22,614 nt of DNA, taken from contig JBILUQ010000029.1 in NCBI GenBank assembly GCA_044370935.1, positions 1 to 22,614 of the forward strand, read 5' to 3'. The position numbers and the translations under genes were made by a program. This DNA comes from Chth-196 sp044370935. GTDB taxonomy: Bacteria > Verrucomicrobiota > Verrucomicrobiia > Chthoniobacterales > Chthoniobacteraceae. Below are positions 20,506 through 22,614 of this stretch, in pieces; position 1 is the first letter of the stretch, and each line of letters starts with the position of its first letter. The notes under the pieces were generated by a model. That model was given only the letters and a program-made list of their open reading frames with translations, did not search any database and was not told where the DNA came from.

Positions 20506-22614
20506 ATGAAGACAGTGTCATTACGCCTATTATTCTGTTCGATTCTCACCGCAAATGCTGTTTCCCAGGCCCTTGCGCAGCATCAGGAGGACCATCAAAC
20601 CTCCTCCAGCGCAGCGGTCCGTCTGGACACGGTGGTGGTGACCGCAAGTCCCCTCGGCCGGACCCTGTATGAGCAGGCCCAGCCGGTGAACATTCTGGAT
20701 GGGAAGGAACTGAGGCTGCGCATCCAGCCCACCCTTGGCGACACCCTTGGCCAGCAGGCGGGTATCAGCTCCAGTTACTTTGGCCCGGTATCGAGCCGGC
20801 CGGTGATCCGCGGTCTGGCCGACGACCGAGTCCAGATCTTGAGCAACGGCAGCACCAACCTCGACGTGTCAAATATAAGCGCCGACCACGCCGTCGCGGT
20901 GGATCCGCTCACCATCGATCGGATCGAGGTCGTGCGCGGCCCCGCCGCCTTGATGTACGGGCCGAACAGCATCGGAGGTGTGGTGAATTTGATCGACAGC
21001 AGAATCGCTGAAAAGCCGCTTAAGCCGAACGCGCTTGGCGCGCCCATTCGCGGAGCGGTGGAGGGGCGGTACAACTCCGTCGACAGCGGCGGCGCGGGGT
21101 CCGGCATGGTGAAGTTCGGGCTCGGGCCGATGGTTTTGCATTTGGACGGATTCCGCCGCAACTCCTCGGACCTGCGGATTCCAAAGGAAACCCACACGCA
21201 GGCGGGCAGGCAAAACGCGGAAACGCCATCGGTATTCGGCCGTTTGCCAAACAGCGCTTCGCAAAGCGACGGCGGCGCGGCGGGTGCATCGGCGGTCTGG
21301 GATGAAGGCTTTTTCGGCGTGTCCTATTCTGGCTTTAATTCTGTCTACGGAGCGGTGGCCGAGCGCGGCGTGCTGATCGACCTCAAACAACGCAGGTGGG
21401 ATGCACGGGGTTCGTTCCTCGCGCCCGCCCGCGGGATCAAAGCGATCAATTACAAGTTTTCCGCGACCGATTACAGGCATGCCGAGATGGGGGAAAGCGA
21501 GTCGCAGATTTTCAAGACGCGGGGCACCACCGGACGTTTGGAGTTGGTGCATGAAAAAATCGGCCTGCTCGAGGGCGCAGTTGGATACCAGATGCAGCTA
21601 TCGAACATCGCGGCCAGCAGTTCGGATTTGGAGCATCTGCTGATGCCGTCGAACAAGACGCGGATGCATTCGATTTTTGTTTTCGAAGAAATCGCGCTGG
21701 ATCCCTTGCGCTACCAGTTCGGTGCGCGCTTTGACCGGACGACCGTGGAAGCCCTTGAGAATCCGGAGCGCGTGGAATTTACTTCGCGTTCGAAAGCGTT
21801 TAACGGCGTGAGCTTGTCCGGCGGCATTGTGTATGACATCAACAAGCAGTATGCGCTGGCGTTGAACACGGGGTTCACGCAGCGGCCCCCAACGAGCACG
21901 GAGCTGTTTGCAGATGGCGCGCACCATGCGACCGGCACGTATGAGCGCGGCTACACAGACCTCGGGATGGAACGGGCGCTTACGTTCGATTTGTCGCTTC
22001 GCAAGAAGACGGGGCGAGTGACGGGTAGCATGAGTGTGTTTTTGAATAATTTCAGCCGATTCATCGCGCTCTCGCCGACCGGCAACGATGTGGATGTGGA
22101 CGGCGAAGAGCTGCCTGAATATCAGTACAAGGCCACCCGGGCGCGGCTGTATGGCGCCGAGGCCGAGGTGGTCATCCACCTCGTGGAGCCGCAGTTGGCG
22201 GGCGGCAAGCAGGGGGACGCCGCGGATGATTCAAGCCGCAAGATCACGCAGGGATTGCACCTGGATTTGCGCACCGACTATGTGCGCGCGCTCGATCAGA
22301 ATACGGACCGTTCTTTGCCTCGCATGACACCTCTGCGCACGCAGGCGGCGCTTGTCCACGATTGGAACGGATTGCAGTCGCGCTTCGAGACCCAATACGT
22401 GGCGCGGCAGAATCGCACCGCCGAAAACGAAACCCGCACTGCGAGCTACACGCTCCTAAACGCATCGGTGAGTTACCAGTTCAAGGCGGGCCCCACCAAT
22501 CTTGAGGCCTATGTGCGCGGAACAAACCTCACAAACCGGGATGCCCGTATGCACACGTCCTTTTTGAAGGATGTGGCCCCTCTGCCCGGACGCGGCGTGC
22601 TCGTCGGGTTGCGC
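20506..22614 (+). CDS. TonB-dependent outer-membrane receptor, ZnuD-like (3' end outside window)
   Basis: The frame runs uninterrupted for 703 codons to the window edge. A signal peptide (residues 1-24, ending ALA) is followed by a short His-containing linker (QHQEDHQ) and the TonB-box-like LDTVVVTAS (40-48). The plug has PVIRGLADDRVQILSNG, DHAVAVDPLTIDRIEVVRGP and PNSIGGVVN; the barrel has RPPTSTELFADGAHHATGTY and ends NLTNRDARMHTSFLKDVA, then PLPGRGV. These segments are typical of a receptor group that includes the zinc transporter ZnuD, so uptake of zinc or another metal complex is suggested but not shown. Only a few residues are probably missing at the end. It is likely a separate transcription unit from the DUF1501 gene, with its own operator array upstream. 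Confidence 0.88.
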   Translation, partial: MKTVSLRLLFCSILTANAVSQALAQHQEDHQTSSSAAVRLDTVVVTASPLGRTLYEQAQPVNILDGKELRLRIQPTLGDTLGQQAGISSSYFGPVSSRPVIRGLADDRVQILSNGSTNLDVSNISADHAVAVDPLTIDRIEVVRGPAALMYGPNSIGGVVNLIDSRIAEKPLKPNALGAPIRGAVEGRYNSVDSGGAGSGMVKFGLGPMVLHLDGFRRNSSDLRIPKETHTQAGRQNAETPSVFGRLPNSASQSDGGAAGASAVWDEGFFGVSYSGFNSVYGAVAERGVLIDLKQRRWDARGSFLAPARGIKAINYKFSATDYRHAEMGESESQIFKTRGTTGRLELVHEKIGLLEGAVGYQMQLSNIAASSSDLEHLLMPSNKTRMHSIFVFEEIALDPLRYQFGARFDRTTVEALENPERVEFTSRSKAFNGVSLSGGIVYDINKQYALALNTGFTQRPPTSTELFADGAHHATGTYERGYTDLGMERALTFDLSLRKKTGRVTGSMSVFLNNFSRFIALSPTGNDVDVDGEELPEYQYKATRARLYGAEAEVVIHLVEPQLAGGKQGDAADDSSRKITQGLHLDLRTDYVRALDQNTDRSLPRMTPLRTQAALVHDWNGLQSRFETQYVARQNRTAENETRTASYTLLNASVSYQFKAGPTNLEAYVRGTNLTNRDARMHTSFLKDVAPLPGRGVLVGLR

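Overview
The window looks like GC-rich chromosomal DNA of a Verrucomicrobiota (or related PVC) bacterium. It carries an iduronate-2-sulfatase-like sulfatase, a PSD1-type protein (c-type cytochrome motif + DUF1549 + DUF1553) coupled to a DUF1501 protein, an SGNH hydrolase, and genes that mostly lack strong Shine-Dalgarno sequences. This assignment rests on gene families; no marker gene is present.

Layout. (1) 2-1135: 3' part of a secreted sulfatase. (2) 1136-2081: a small unknown minus-strand gene with its own terminator, a degenerate repeat copy and a tRNA-3'-end-like sequence. (3) 2082-11042: a complete biotin-independent malonate utilisation locus. A divergent FCD-type GntR regulator (MdcY/MatR-like) faces the run SGNH hydrolase, madL, madM, mdcA, mdcC, mdcD, mdcE, mdcG, mdcB, mdcH. 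MadLM imports malonate. MdcA/C/D/E convert malonyl-S-ACP to acetyl-S-ACP plus CO2 and recycle the carrier. MdcB and MdcG make and attach the phosphoribosyl-dephospho-CoA prosthetic group, and MdcH primes the carrier. Apart from the SGNH gene, the order matches the Acinetobacter mdcLMACDEGBH cluster as I recall it. A palindrome with core TGTATACA overlaps the predicted -10 box in the divergent promoter region and resembles the reported MdcY box.

(4) 11043-15240: an accessory mosaic with a small membrane protein gene, a VapBC toxin-antitoxin pair, a secreted protein made of two internal repeats, fragments of a transposase and of an ATP-grasp enzyme, and many copies of a 14-bp motif. Plus-strand copies read GGGGACAGACACTT; inverted copies have G at the ninth base (GGGGACAGGCACTT on their own strand). 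These act like distinct left and right ends that bracket several segments, including two copies of a ~160-bp unit. This is the best candidate for an undescribed element.

(5) 15258-20419: an FCD GntR regulator with a FadR-like operator just upstream, then a PSD1 protein with a carbohydrate-binding-like insert and a Tat-exported DUF1501 protein, the last two overlapping. This looks like a regulated polysaccharide or organic-acid module. (6) 20506-end: a TonB-dependent receptor of ZnuD-like type, cut by the window end, preceded by an array of three spaced half-sites suggestive of a metal-responsive Fur-family operator.
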